Below are positions 48,501 through 61,343 of a stretch of DNA of 64,000 nt, one piece after another. The stretch is from assembly GCA_038496675.1 (NCBI GenBank), contig CM076650.1, positions 10,863,134 to 10,927,133 of the forward strand. The letters run 5' to 3'. The translations under genes were made by a program, and so were the position numbers. The stretch comes from Rachycentron canadum. Taxonomy: Eukaryota > Chordata > Actinopteri > Carangiformes > Rachycentridae. How positions within the stretch are numbered: position 1 is the first letter of the stretch; every line of letters starts with the position of its first letter. The notes under the pieces were generated by a model. The model was given only the letters and a program-made list of their open reading frames with translations, was not told the DNA's origin and ran no database searches.

Positions 48501-51500
48501 CATGAGATAAAGGTAAATGTGGTTCTAGTAGACAGACATAGATAATTATAGATAGATTCACTTTGGTGAAATTCTGCTGACTAAGTGTTAAGTGACTAAG
48601 CAAATGTTTGGAATAAGTTGGCATACTTAATGTAAACATAATAATTATAATAAAAAGAAACCCACAATATAATAACAGCAAAGTAATTTGTGTTTTATTG
48701 TTATGTAAGAGGACACAAATGGTTTTGTTCTTTTGAAGACCCTATATATTAAAAAAAAGAAAAAGTTGTTTATACACTTTCATACATCTTTTAGAACTTG
48801 TCTTGTTCTTAAAGATGTATCCAGAGTATATCGTTGTGGTAAAGGCTTGCAATATCTGCTTTATCAGGATTTAGGGAACAGTTTCACTCGTGTCAAATGT
48901 GAGCATGTACATGTGTAAGGACCATGTACATGTGCAAAGAATGCTGATCAATAAGTGGTCCCATTCCATGTTATCTCACAGCACAGTTAGTGTCCAACTT
49001 TTGATAATATGTATTTATGTTATTCTTAAGTTTCATCCACTAATCCTGAGGTTATTGCTTTAGGCTTCAAGCATGAAGCAGGTTGCCATCTCAAACACTA
49101 ATTCTTCAAATTGAATCATAAAATTATTGCATTAGTAAACTTAGAAATAAGTTAACAGGTACAAAATAGTCAATAAAACATTTTAGATTTAGTACACAGG
49201 TGTGAATTTGATACATATTTACATTTTGTCCTGCCTGGATTACACTATTTGTTTATTTCCTACAGGTCAATGACAGATAACCCCAAGAACTGATATGACT
49301 TGAATTGAGTTCAGGTTGTTTTCATGTTTCAGCTTGACTTACCCTCACATGACCACAGATTTTATTTTTAGTGACTGTGACCCTGTACTTTGTAGACCAA
49401 GGGTCCTATTTCTTTATAGTTTGTGGTGTTGAAAAGATATTGCATAGGACTAGGCTTGTTAAAATTTGGGGATCATCTTGTTTAGTGATACTGTTGGGAT
49501 TTTTTGGGGGGGGGGTTCAAATGAAAAAAGTCACCACTCATGATTTAAATGTGTGTGCGTGTATGTGTGTGAGAGAGGCTAATACACAAACTTACACAAA
49601 ATATGAAATAGAAAATTGCAGTGAAAAGAAAGTTAAGTCTTGACAGTCAGATGGCAACAGTTAATAAGGTGACATGAAGCACTGAGGGGAAAAAAACCAT
49701 CTAGAAAAATGTGGCACTGGATACAGTTGACAAGAGTGCTATGAGACAGCTGTGTGTGTCAGTTTCTCTTGTTTGTGTCAGCTTGTGTTTCTGTCAGAGT
49801 CGACTGAGGAAAGATGGGCTTCAAGGGGAGGGAGGAAGAGCAAATACAGAGAAGGTCATCACAGACTCTTTCATTTTGTCTCCATTCCATGAGTTTAGTA
49901 GATGATTGAACCTCTCCTCCTCTGCAGTATAATCATAAGGTTGTTAAGACATTAATTCATTTGTCTTTATCTTATTTATGATTAATTACAATCTATTGTA
50001 AATTTGATTCCACCCTATTCATTCTTGTATCCCTATTCTCTGCAGCTTTTCTTATTGATGTTTACATGTCCAGGTCAGACACCATTCTGAAGGGAATTAA
50101 TTACATGGCACAAAAAAACAGGTGGTGGTTGTTAATGAATCACATCAAAGATATAACATGTTTAGTTAATTATTTCATCACAAATCCATGTCTTGTAACA
50201 GCTTTTCAAGTAAAGAGTTTTGCTTGAGTTTTACATAATTATGAATTGAATGCTTTTTCATGATATATTACAAATTAATTGTTGATTCATCAAAAACATT
50301 CACTTATTTCATCGTATTAATGAATGATGAAGTAGCTGTCTTGAGTGTGAGTTACTAGTCAGTTAGCTTAGCATAGATAGCATGAAGGTGGCCTAAAACC
50401 TTTAATTATGCAGTGTTTACATTACAGAGTTATGTCACTGTTAATCAGGAACTATGACACACTTCAGTGATAGTGTGACTCTTGATAAATCACAGCTTGA
50501 TAAGTGGTCCTGTCATTGATGCATGCAGTAGAAGTCAGATTGCATGTATGGAATGAGCATATGATAACTTGCTTTGGACAGTACATGGAGGCAGATGTAA
50601 ATCCAGTTATTGGAATTCTATCAGTAGCCGACATTAAATTGACCTTGTCAGCTCTGCTTAAGTCCAGCGCCTCCCACATCTCCATAACTGGAGTTATAGT
50701 TACAGCGACCTACTTACTGTAGAACTTGGCCCAACTTTGGAAAACAGGTTTTTTGTGATGCATATTTCAGAGCTTAAAATGGAAACACTGTTGGCTACTT
50801 TCATACAGTAAGTAAGGGGGTGCACGATCATCAATTTCATCATCTTCTTTTCTCTCAGGAAGGAACATAATCCACCTTTGTGTGTTGTCTTGTGGTCTGA
50901 AAAATTTTTTCAAAGCTCTGTTCACCCATGAATCTTTGGCCTGCATTCTGTGTGCTTTGTGACTGATCTGTCTTTCCTCCTCTTTGGCTAAAGGGAGGAT
51001 TTAACTAGTCACTCTTATCATAAAGCATAATAACTGGCAGCAATTATGTCTAGATGGGTGGATCAGATATTCAAGTGGCCACTGCCCCTCTACATCTCCC
51101 ACTCAAATTGCTTAATATCTGGTGTGTAAGTTCAGTATTATATGAATGTGGGCATTTCGCTTACCCCAGCCAGCACATTTTAACAGCCTCCTGCTCTGCC
51201 TCTGAGGCCCTGGTGTTTGTTTCTGCCCTTTGGCATATTAAGTTTCAGATGTGCAAATCTCATGGCCAACCGTAGCTGCTAGTGGAAATTTCCACTTCTC
51301 ATTTGGGCAGCATCTTGTGAAAGTGATGCTATGGGCTTATTCGTTTATTCGTTTTGGCCTTTTAAAGGGAATATGATAATTGATGAGGTGATAATTTAAA
51401 AAAAAAATTGTATTTAGCTACTTTTTCCTTAAATGAAAACCTTATTCCACAGCTGTTGTTTGAAACTTATTTTTTCACATGATAAAATATGCAGAGGTCA

Positions 51501-54135
51501 TCATTTGTCTATGTGATGTCTCGAGCATTTGTTTTGCTATTATTATGAGGGCAGAATGGATGAGTTCTGGGAAGGATGATGAGAGGAGGAGTATGTTTGC
51601 TTAAGCTCCACACTATCACTTTCAGTTTGAATTAGTTTTATAATGGCTGAGCAAGGAGAAATGGAATGGTATTTGAATTGTTCTGTAATGGATTGAAGTC
51701 TTCTCATATGGCTAGACTGTTAATAGCTAATCAGAACTGGGTAGATGACTGAACTGCTTTGGTCAATGCCACGTAAAAGGTCAATGGATTTGCTCCTAGA
51801 AGATGCTTATTATTAAATGACCTTGGGCAACTAATGATTATTTTTATTATTGATTAACTTGCTGATTCATTTCTCAATAAATCCATTATTATATAAATCA
51901 GCAGAAAAAATGTGAAAAGTACCCATCGCTATTTCCAAGCCCAGGTTGATAATATTTATTGTGTTGTTTTCTCAGACAAACAGTCCCAAAACCAAACATT
52001 TATCCATTCTATTAAAATGTTAGACAACGTATAGCAACACATTTTAACATTTCAGAGGCTGAAAATGTCACAATTATGGCATTTGCGCTTAATATTTGGC
52101 TGATAAATCAATTGCTGAAAGACTGATGAATCATGAATTCATTGTTGCAACAGCACGTGGTTAGGTTAAATTAAATCTTGCATATTTTGATTAACTGGTC
52201 TTACATGCAAATTGTATTTCTGTGCTCTATATTTATCTAAATATTTTGATATCATGCTGGCATCGTATATAGTACTGAACTGGGATGTGAAAGTATTTTT
52301 GAAATGGTTTGAGGAAGTCTGAATACTTCTTGGCATAACTCAAATTGAAACCGTTCTGTTACACTAATAAGTACACTCCTCTTTGTAGTTGTACGCCATA
52401 AATACTCAAACATGTAAGTAGTGAAACTATGACCAGCCAAAGGAGGAAAAGTGTAATGTTGAAGCCTGTTTCTCAATCTCGGGTAGGGGAATGACCTGTA
52501 TTAAGTTCAGTGAACCCAAAAAGGGGTAAAATGCACACAAATAGTAGGAATGGGAGGTTTTTGTCTCTATTGTTTGACCTGGAGCTTTTTCTTGCTGATT
52601 AGTGCTTATTTTTCTTGATATTTATTTGTAGGCCTTTCAGTGATTCCTAAAAGCTATTTCTGCAAGCATTTGTGTAAGTGTATTTATCTTTCTTGTCCAT
52701 GTGTACGTGTAGCACCGTACTCTTGATGTTCTATAGTTGTGATGAACAGTGGAAACACTTCTCTTTCTACATTGTTCCCTGGTGAGTCTTAAGTTTTCTG
52801 TGTCAGTACAAGCTAAATCTGTCATTTCAATTTGTCTGCTACCAAATGTGTCATGAGATACTTCCCCTTAAACTTAATAAAGATGGTTCTAGTATGAAAA
52901 GATTGTAATGTGATAATTAACATGAAGGAAAAAAAAAAAAACGGCATCAGGCAATAAGCCCAGTGTTAAGGTTTTTCTTTTTACATTTTGTGTACTGTAG
53001 CTACTTCTATTTGCAATTTCTGAATTTGTCTGTTTTGATAATTCTACTAGGAATGGGGTCAAACATTTTTGAACCCTACACATAGACCAGAGAACACAGT
53101 AACCCAAAAAAGGGTCTTTTTAATAATATCATTATATCACGTCTCGCATTAGGGTTGTGCCTATGGACGACAATCTCGGTTGTTGATGATCATCAGAGCG
53201 ATCACTGACATCTCATGCTTTTGCTGATGTCAAAACAATGCTTGTCTAGGTTTCCCCGTTAATGCAGTATCTTACTACCAGTATTCAGTATTAAATTGAA
53301 TTAATATTACATTTAATTTGCCCCCGCATCAATTTACGCAGGCTTCTATAATGACATATAACATAACATATAACGGTATATTGCAACACCGACACGCTCG
53401 CTCTCTGATCAGCCAATGGTCATCGATGTGCTGGTTATTGTATGTAGGTGCTGTGCTGTCGATAGACAGAACAAGACACTCACTTTGGTTTCTTAGCTGC
53501 TGCCTCTGCGCTATCACTCAGGATGCTCATGAAAAAGAAACAGAAAGTGTTGAACAAAAACAATTCATGCTCTTAGATTGCTCTGCTTTCTCTCATATAT
53601 AAGGTAATGTAGGGCAAAGGAGTGTTTTTTTATTTTTTTTTTTAATAATTTGATATAAACTGACATGCTAAAATATTAACAATATTTTCACAATTACCTT
53701 TCTCATGGGTTGTTCAAATCTCCTCTCCTTTCTTTTATTCCTTTTCTCTGTCTTTCTTTTCACAGTAATTGAAAGTAATATTTATATTCTGTTCCATCAT
53801 ACAGCAGGAAAGGTTGCTCAATGAATTTGAAGGGTGATTTGCTCACTCACTCATGTCCCATGACTGTGATGTGCTATGCATGGTCTTGTTGCTGGTTATG
53901 TAATCGGGTGAGGCCATGTGAAAATGGCTGAATGAGATAGGCAGATGGTGGCAAAAACAGTGGGATGAGGAGAACAGATGCAAGTTACATCTGCCCTTTC
54001 CAACCAAAAGACATTGTTTTCTTGCCAAGCCATTACATCCACTCTGATTGCTGGGTCCTATCCTGTGTGAGATGCATTTGCAATGACATCAGATTTGTAA
54101 CCACTATACATTTTAGTGCCTGGTTTTGTATTTTT

Positions 54136-54857
54136 GAGGGGTGTAACGATTCATCGACTACACCAACGTATCGATTTTTATATTCCTATGACCCAACTAC
54201 ATTGATAGGCGCTTGGGCAGTTCTCCTTCATGGGGGATGTATATCAATCTAAAATCGATTTGCAAAGTAAATAATCAGTTGTATCAATACAAAGAATTTG
54301 CACATGGTATTTGAGCACAACAAACTTTATATGGATGCATTTTGTAGCACTTATAATTGTAAAAAAATGTTAAGCATTACTCCAATTCACTCTCCCTGTG
54401 TGTGACGTCATTGGCATTAGTATTCTATATTATTACACTCCTTTTATTCTGAAAATGATAACAGAAGTAGCAGTTGAACCTACTGTTCATTCAACCTGAA
54501 GAAATGTTGGTTGCACTTTATTTGTGTTAATTATTATTGCACTCCTCCTATACTGAAAATGAGAACAATAGCAACAGGTTCAATCAGTGTTTTTCAACCT
54601 GAAGAAATGTTGGTTGCACTTTAAATAAAAGGTGAATGTATTTGCCACTAAAAACCTCTAGGAATCCTCACTTGCACTGTCCAGTGTCCTGGTATTTATT
54701 TCACAGTCACACTGAATTGACGTTAAATTCGTTTGGCAAAAAAAATTTACTGTATCAATTTCAAGTCATTGAATCATATCATATTGTATTGTTCTAGATG
54801 AGCCAAATACCATCTTGAATTGTACCGAACCAAGGAAAATGATTTGTTACACCCCTT
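54136..54857 (+). mobile_element. hAT-like MITE with 8-bp target duplication
   Basis: The left end reads GAGGGGTGTAACGATTCAT and the right end, reversed, AAGGGGTGTAACAAATCAT: terminal inverted repeats of about 18 bp. The flanks GTATTTTT (54128-54135) and GTATTTTC (54858-54865) match at 7 of 8 positions, as expected for hAT 8-bp duplications. The 0.7 kb interior has no transposase ORF, so it is non-autonomous. It contains two diverged copies of an internal segment of about 85 bp. Confidence 0.75.
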
Positions 54858-56594
54858 GTATTTTCTTTTTAAAATATGAGTGTGCCATTTGTTTAACTTT
54901 GTAGAAATCAATAACCTGTTGTGGGCCATTACTCTACTAGTATAATAGTCTATTTGACATTACCAACGGCATTCTTTTGCTGTACTCCTTTTATTTGTTG
55001 TTCTACAGATGGTGGTGGGTATTGCTGTCTGACACATCATTGGTATTCAACTGGTTAATATTTGGTGATTGCAAAGACAGTAACGTATGATTCGCATTTT
55101 TTGTCTACACAGCAAACTTTTCAGTGATCCCTTGTGTCCTGTATTGATGCATCTGCAATTGTCATGTTTCTCCACTAACTCATTCAGGCTTTCCTACATC
55201 TTCATGTCATCTTCATGCATGCCTGTGATTGTTAAATAACAGTAACTGCATGAGATAATATACTGTATTGTTCAATGTCTTGCTACAATCTTAATTCTCA
55301 TTGGTGAATTTTTGTAATAATTTCACAGTGTCAATTTAGCACTGTGCAACAGACCCCTGTGCTTGATGGTGTGACACCATTTTGTGATATGTGGGTTGTT
55401 TACTGCAAAGGAATTGGATTTCTAGATGGCTTGATGTACTCAAGATCCTCTACATCAGCGACTCTTGATACACTAGAGGTGCTACAGAGAGTGACAGGGA
55501 CAGCCTCAAAGCACAGAAAAGAAGACTTTTATAATTTGTCTCAGTCTAACTTGCGTTTGCAGTAGAGGTTGACCGATTATTAACATCATTCTTTCTTTTA
55601 TTGCTCTAATTGCCTCTTGTCTGTCTAGTCTGTAGTGTAGTGGTATTGTCCTGCTACACAGAAATGCTGGCAACCAGAAATTACACAATATGCTTACTGC
55701 AGATAATGGTAAAAAGTATATCAATTAAAAAAGACTCTGAATAAATGCTACAGCATCCATACTGGGGGACGGTGACACGTCTGTGACTCCATGAGAGTTG
55801 AGTGACTGATGAAGATGTACCCTTGGCTGCCTCTCTCAAAATGATTTGGCATCAACAGCTTCTATTACATCAGTAGGGGGCATTTATAGCAGATCCACAG
55901 TCACATCATATTTCCTCACATAGTAACTGGTGCTTCTATTGACTTGAACTGCAGAAGGTAACACGCCTTTATGTGAAACAGGTGTGTTTTAGAAGCAGGC
56001 CCTGACTTCTTTCCCTCTCTTTGATATGTATAATTGCTCATACTGGCATTTTAGTTGGATGCATCATTTTGATCTGCTTGCATTCGCCCACTTTTGAAGC
56101 CCGCTAGCATCTATTTCTCAGCTTTTATTGCCACCCTAATGTGCTGCAGTAACTTGATGTCTCATTTCCAGTTGCTCACATTTTTGTTGTTTACATGCTA
56201 TTCTGCATCTGCTAATTTCCATAGTTTAGCAGACATTGATAACTTTTCTCCCTCTCCTTTCCCCTCCCAAGTCCTAAGCAAACAGTTCATGCCACAGCCT
56301 TGCGAACAAAGTGTTGAAAATAACATGAGCTGTATTGTTGAATATTTTAAATTAAAGTGGTTGAAATGTACAGTATGCTTAACTGGCATGCAAATTATAT
56401 GACTGGCTCCCTCTGCTGAATATTGTTCAGTGGGAACAAAATTTACCCCCCCACCAGCATCAGGTGTCTATGTAGGTGTATATGCATTGAAATTTCAAAG
56501 CATAAATGCTGTTCTCAAGTGAGAGTGGCACTGAGAGCAACCAATAAAATACAGTCAGTTATGCTACTGTTGTATACAACTGATAATTACGAAT

Positions 56595-56770
56595 ATACAC
56601 TCGGTAGTTTATTCAATACATAGTGCTACATCTAATGGAGTTTATTCCAGCAAATACAGTACAGCAATAAATCCTTCTTTCATGAAGGTTAGAATGTTCA
56701 GTTTTTACTAAAACTGTTTCAGAGAGCCATATTGCATTATACAGAGAAGTCTGCCTTCATCTAAATGACC
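56595..56770 (+). mobile_element. Teleost dispersed repeat, partial
   Basis: CACTCGGTAGTTTATTCAAT, then AATCCTTCTTTCATGAAGGT and TAGAATGTTCAGTTTTTACT, then CTGTTTCAGAGAGCCATATT follow the order of a common fish repeat that starts with an ACTTTATTAGGTACACC-like end. The copy is diverged and non-coding. Confidence 0.5.
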
Positions 56771-57099
56771 CACGTGTCTATCCTATAGCCAGAATTGTGT
56801 GGTAGTCAAACAGTAATTACCCTGGGCGTAGAACCAGAGTTATGGTTCAGCATGAGTTTACAATTCACAGAAGGTGCTTGTCAGCTGCGGATGAGCCACA
56901 CCTCACTATTTAAAACTATCAGTGTCTACATCTCAATGCAGACCTGCTATTACACACCAAGAAATTAGCTGTTGTCAACTTGGGTGGCTCTATGAGCTAG
57001 AGCTGAAATCTTCATTGACTATGGAAATAATCAGATATTCTAAAAAAAACTCAATCAACATTGATTGAATGTGATTTCAAGAAGCTCACACTTAAAAGC

Positions 57100-57810
57100 T
57101 CTTTAAAAGGTCTGACAACTGACAATGCGTATCAAAGAGAAAAAAAATCAAGCTATGAGGTGTAAGGAACTGCCTTCAGAGCTCAGACATGATTGTGTTG
57201 AGGCGCAGATCTAGGAAAAGTTACAAAAGGTGTCTGCTGCATTGAAGGTTCCCAAGAGCACCGTGACCTCCATAATTCCTATATGGAAGAAGGTTGGAAC
57301 AACCAGGACTCTTCGTAAAACCTGCTGTCTAGGCAAACTGAGAAATCCTGGATGAAGGGCCTGTGTAAGTGAGGTGACCAAGAACATGTCACTCCAGAGA
57401 TCTTGGCGAACTTCCAAAAGAACAAGCTCCTTATGAGCTCTTGGGCCGTCAGAAATTCTAGTCTGATGAAACCAAGATTGAGCTGTTTGTCCTAAATAAT
57501 AACCATCAGGTTGGTGGAAACCTGGCATGACGGTTAGAGTTGGTTGTTCTTCTGGAGCCCTCTTTGATCCCCACACTGGCTCTCTGGAGCTCAGCCAGAG
57601 TGACCATTGGTTTTTGCTCTGATTCACATTTGCAACTGCAGGATCTTATGTACACAGATTTGTGACTCATCAATCAAGTCCAATATACAATGGTGTAGGA
57701 TCTGGGAGCTAAATTTCAAGTATCATAGCAAAGGGTCTGAATAAGTCATAGTGATAATTACATAACAAAATGCAAAAGAAGGGGTTGAAGGGGTTTAAAC
57801 ACCCTCTGAA
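57100..57810. mobile_element. Rearranged Tc1/mariner-like relic
   Basis: From about 57100 to 57535 the sequence follows the 5' half of a fish Tc1-type transposase gene on the + strand, e.g. TGAGGTGTAAGGAACTGCCT, GCATTGAAGGTTCCCAAGAG, TATGGAAGAAGGTTGGAACA and GATGAAACCAAGATTGAGCT. From about 57545 to 57810 the sequence is instead the reverse complement of the 5' end and early transposase, e.g. GAGCTCAGCCAGAGTGACCA and GCAAAGGGTCTGAATAAGTC. Frames are broken and no transposase can be made. Confidence 0.65.
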
Positions 57811-60800
57811 TGCATTAAGTCTCGATCGTGTGTATGAGTGTTTTCAGAAGCGTGTTTGTGTGTGCAATGCGTTTGTCTGAAACAGGTTTGTGTATTTAGA
57901 TAGGCAGGGGGAGGTTGTTGTGGCTGTGAAGAGAGAAAGAGCACAAACCGAAAGGAGTTTAGAGAGGGGGGAGAAGTTTGAGTTTGGCTTGGAGCCTTTA
58001 TAAATGGGACAATGAAAGGTTATGGTCCATACCAGTCAACAGGACCCAATCCACTGAGGATTTCATACTGACAAGGACAAGTTATTCCACTTTTCAAGGG
58101 CCTGTGTGATACATCTATGATAGAGATTTTTCTATTTTTCAGCATGAAGGCACCACTTGGGTATGTGTATGTTGTATGTACATGGAAAAAAATGATGTAG
58201 TTGTTTGTTGTCTTGTGAGGTCGACATTATTCCGTGTCTTTAAACTAGCTAAAGGTAAGTCAGCTGCGTGGTAAAGTAGTTAGTGTGCTAAGAAATACTT
58301 GGCTAGCAATGAGATATGTTTTCAGTCGATGTGAGCTTAAAATATTTAGTATTTACAAAACTTGTGACTTCTAGGAAACTGACAAAAGTTGATTGTCTCC
58401 AATTACTCTCCATCTACTGTGAAGACTTGTATGTGTTTCTTTCATGTATCTTTAGCTCCGTGGCATGTTTGTGTGTTCAGATAGGGCTTGACTTTGGCAT
58501 TTAGCCTTGAAATTACTTCATTGCATGATTTATCTCCAGCTGATTACATAGTTGGCAGTTCGCTGGTGAAGCCAGGGGCTGAAATGACTCTTCGTGTTTG
58601 GCAATTGCAATTGCCTTAAGTAGCCATTGTGATATTAAAATAAAAACTCATCATTCATCACCCCGGTTATACTGGCAGTACTGTCCAGCTTCTATCTGTG
58701 GATGTGTTGCTACACTTTTTTTCTACACAATACACTGCATAGTGCTTTGTTATCTACTGGTATCCAGTATTGCAAGATACCAGCAAGCAACGTACGTCAA
58801 TAACAAGCTTCTGACTTCTACTGGAATGTGGTCAACTTGAACGTGATGTCATTCCCAGCTCTGACATTCAACTGGGATCTTCTGGTTAAGCTCTTTAATG
58901 GCAATCCAATTAGTTTGCTAGTTTAGGATGTGCTTGCTTGCTGTTTAATGAAGGTAGTGGACTAACTCCATCTCTTGTTTAAGCTGTTTGTCCCATCACA
59001 ATATTTATCTTAGCCACCATTTGAGCCAAACGTGTTGCTGTCTTTTGACCGTTTCACTTGGACTGTTCTCAATTTGCACAGGAAACACAATTTGTTGTAT
59101 TTGTATTCATGTATTTGTTGTATTTAAGAAGTGAAAAAGTGACAAAATAAATGTATGAAACATATGTTGGATTTAGAGCTTAGAGTTACTAATCCTGTCA
59201 CCCCTGGTCTTTGATATCATGAGCCAGGCATATGACACTTTGCCAACCCCTATTATAGGGGAGACAAGTAGCTCCACATTGAGGCGCACATCATGATTGC
59301 CAGTACTGGTTGGAGTAATGTTAAATAGTAGCTTCTGATGATGATATTTAGAGGGTATCCTATCTGGTCCACATGGTGACATGGTGTAATCATAAGTGAG
59401 AAAGGATTTTAATGGCCATGTCATAACCTAAAAAACCTTTCCACTATCCAGTGGATTGTAGAGGAATGAAACTTGGGAAGGGGAGGAGTATAGGACAGGC
59501 TTCCAAAGGGAGCAAGTTATTCCTGTCCTCCCCTCCCCCCCATCTAGGAGTAGGCGTAGACATGTCTAGTCATGTCCCCTTGATATATTGAGTAAGAGCA
59601 CTTGACCAGAGGGTCCTTGTTGGATCCGTTTTGGCTGTTATATCAGTTTTTCAGGACATTTTTTTGAGGTGATGCTTAGATAAATGTTAAAATAATGCCT
59701 TTGTAAACACTGTTTTTTAACTATTTTTAAACGACATATTTTCGATAAGAAAAACAAAACAAAGTACTCTTACAGCACTGTAGGGAGTTACCCACGCAGG
59801 ACACATTTTCTGGAATTCCCTCATTACTTGCTGTTTAAGGGAGTTTTGGGGTTTTTTTTCTTTATCCAATTCCTGGGTCAAAGGACCAATGATGTCATAT
59901 TCTCTAAAGAGTGTAAAGTCCCCCAAGGCAAAGTTGTGATTTGCCTAAATAAATAGAATAAGACATTGTCCTGTTTGTTTTCATTATATATTAAGAGATC
60001 ATGGTATCTGGCCAATTTAAGCAAACTCTTAGAACAAGAGGGTTTTTCTTTGAGTTGTAAATCAACTGTGCAGGAACAGCCATCGGCTGTTAGAAGGGTG
60101 AGGGGAAACGGGATGAAGTGCATTTTTCTGCTACTATGGGTTTTTAATGAATTACCTCTTTTTGATGTGGAGACCAAAGCAGTCTTTAACATGTCCTGGG
60201 CCACCAGCTGCCAGTGGAAATGGACACCAAGACCTGCTCTCTTTGAACACACAGGGCTCAAAACACCTCAACCTCACCTCAAAGCTACTACGTACACTCA
60301 CTTGCCAGTTTATTTGTTACTCCATGCGGAAACTAATGCAGTTTTTGTTGTGCAACTGCTGTAAACAACTCCTTTCAATGGAAAGTGGCAAGAACCTGCT
60401 GGCAAAGTCGCTAAATGTTGCTAGATGATGTCGTACACTAATTAGCATTGTCGTGACAACGTCACATGGTACTTGCATTCTACCTCGTGTTAGCCAGTGT
60501 CATCCCTTTTCTGTTTGTATCTCTACTTCTTTGTGCTCACATAAAGAATTTTAATTCAGCCCAATTCCCAATAAAGCTGGTTTCATTAACATATTATTAT
60601 TAACTTCTGAAATGCACCCCATTAAGACTACATGTTAGGACTGCATGTAAAGACTACCAGCAGTCACCTCCAAGCCATGTCCAAGAAGCTCTGGACTGAT
60701 TTCATGACCAAACGTCACCAAACACCAACACGACTTTGCTGTGATATTTACCTGTTAACTGTTCCCTCAAAGAGGAGGTTAGAGGCTCATTCACATCTGC

Positions 60801-61200
60801 GTCAGGGAGAACAGACTCACTTTAGTAAAGTGTTGCTCTTCCTCAAATGCTGATTGCTTATAGCCCCAGTTACAAATGTCCATTGGTCTTTTTAAAACTA
60901 TAAAATCCAATGAAAACCATGAAAAAAAAAATCTAAAGCAGTTTTCAGAATAATGTAGATATGGCGTCCAACACAGTACAAACATTTTTGTCACCTACAG
61001 TTGAATTCATTAAAGGCAGAGCTCTATCAATAGCAGTTACAATAAAACTAGACCAAAATTGAAAGCAAACTCTGAAATGGGGTACTTGTTTCAGTTTTCC
61101 ATTGTGGTATCTAATACTTTATTTATTTTATCTGATTCTTGAAATGTGTGGAAATACTAATAGACTGTATTTAATCTGTTTTTCTCCATCCAGACTATAC

Positions 61201-61343
61201 ATGAGCTCCGATTTCCCACACTACAGTTTCAGGATGCCAAATATAGGGTTCCAGAACCTTCCCCTTAATATCTACATTGTGGTGTTTGGGACGGCCATCT
61301 TTGTCTTCATCCTCAGCCTCCTCTTCTGCTGCTACTTAATAAG
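61201..61343 (+). CDS. rnf24: RING finger protein 24 (rnf24), first coding exon
   Basis: The acceptor TTTTTCTCCATCCAG ends at 61193 and the donor AATAAG|GTAAGATG is at 61343/61344. The exon starts the protein MSSDFPHYSFRMPNIGFQNL and continues PLNIYIVVFGTAIFVFILSL into LLFCCYLI: 47 codons plus two bases. Residues about 24-44 form one hydrophobic membrane segment. RNF24 is a small (about 148-residue) membrane RING-H2 protein, a predicted E3 ubiquitin ligase of endomembranes; the paralogue RNF122 differs in its N-terminus. The RING exons lie beyond the window. The start context is weak (T at -3). The frame stays open upstream to an ATG at 61102, but that part is intron. Confidence 0.93.

Larger units (their letters stand above)
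45560..61193 (+). other. rnf24 intron 1
   Basis: A 15.6 kb intron. Supported contents are the hAT-like MITE at 54136-54857, the dispersed repeat near 56.6-56.77 kb and the Tc1-like relic near 57.1-57.81 kb. The remaining sequence, including ORFs of up to 132 codons near 59.9-60.4 kb, shows no recognisable domain. Confidence 0.65.

Noticed and set aside
53150..53260. Possible start of a second hAT-like element (GGGTTGTGCCTATGGACGAC)
   Set aside because: The matching right end and target duplication could not be found.
57211..57627. 138-codon - strand ORF
   Set aside because: It is the shadow of the Tc1-like relic and does not follow a transposase frame.
58258..58310. tRNA-like GTGGTAAAGTAGTTAGTGTGC
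   Set aside because: No B box and no cloverleaf; too degenerate to call.
59878..60428. Overlapping ORFs of 93-132 codons on both strands
   Set aside because: No domain, no composition change and no splice context. Overlap on both strands and in several frames suggests chance or an old repeat.
61102..61200. Open frame upstream of the rnf24 ATG
   Set aside because: It contains the pyrimidine tract and acceptor at 61193, so it is intron; the conserved protein starts at MSSDF.
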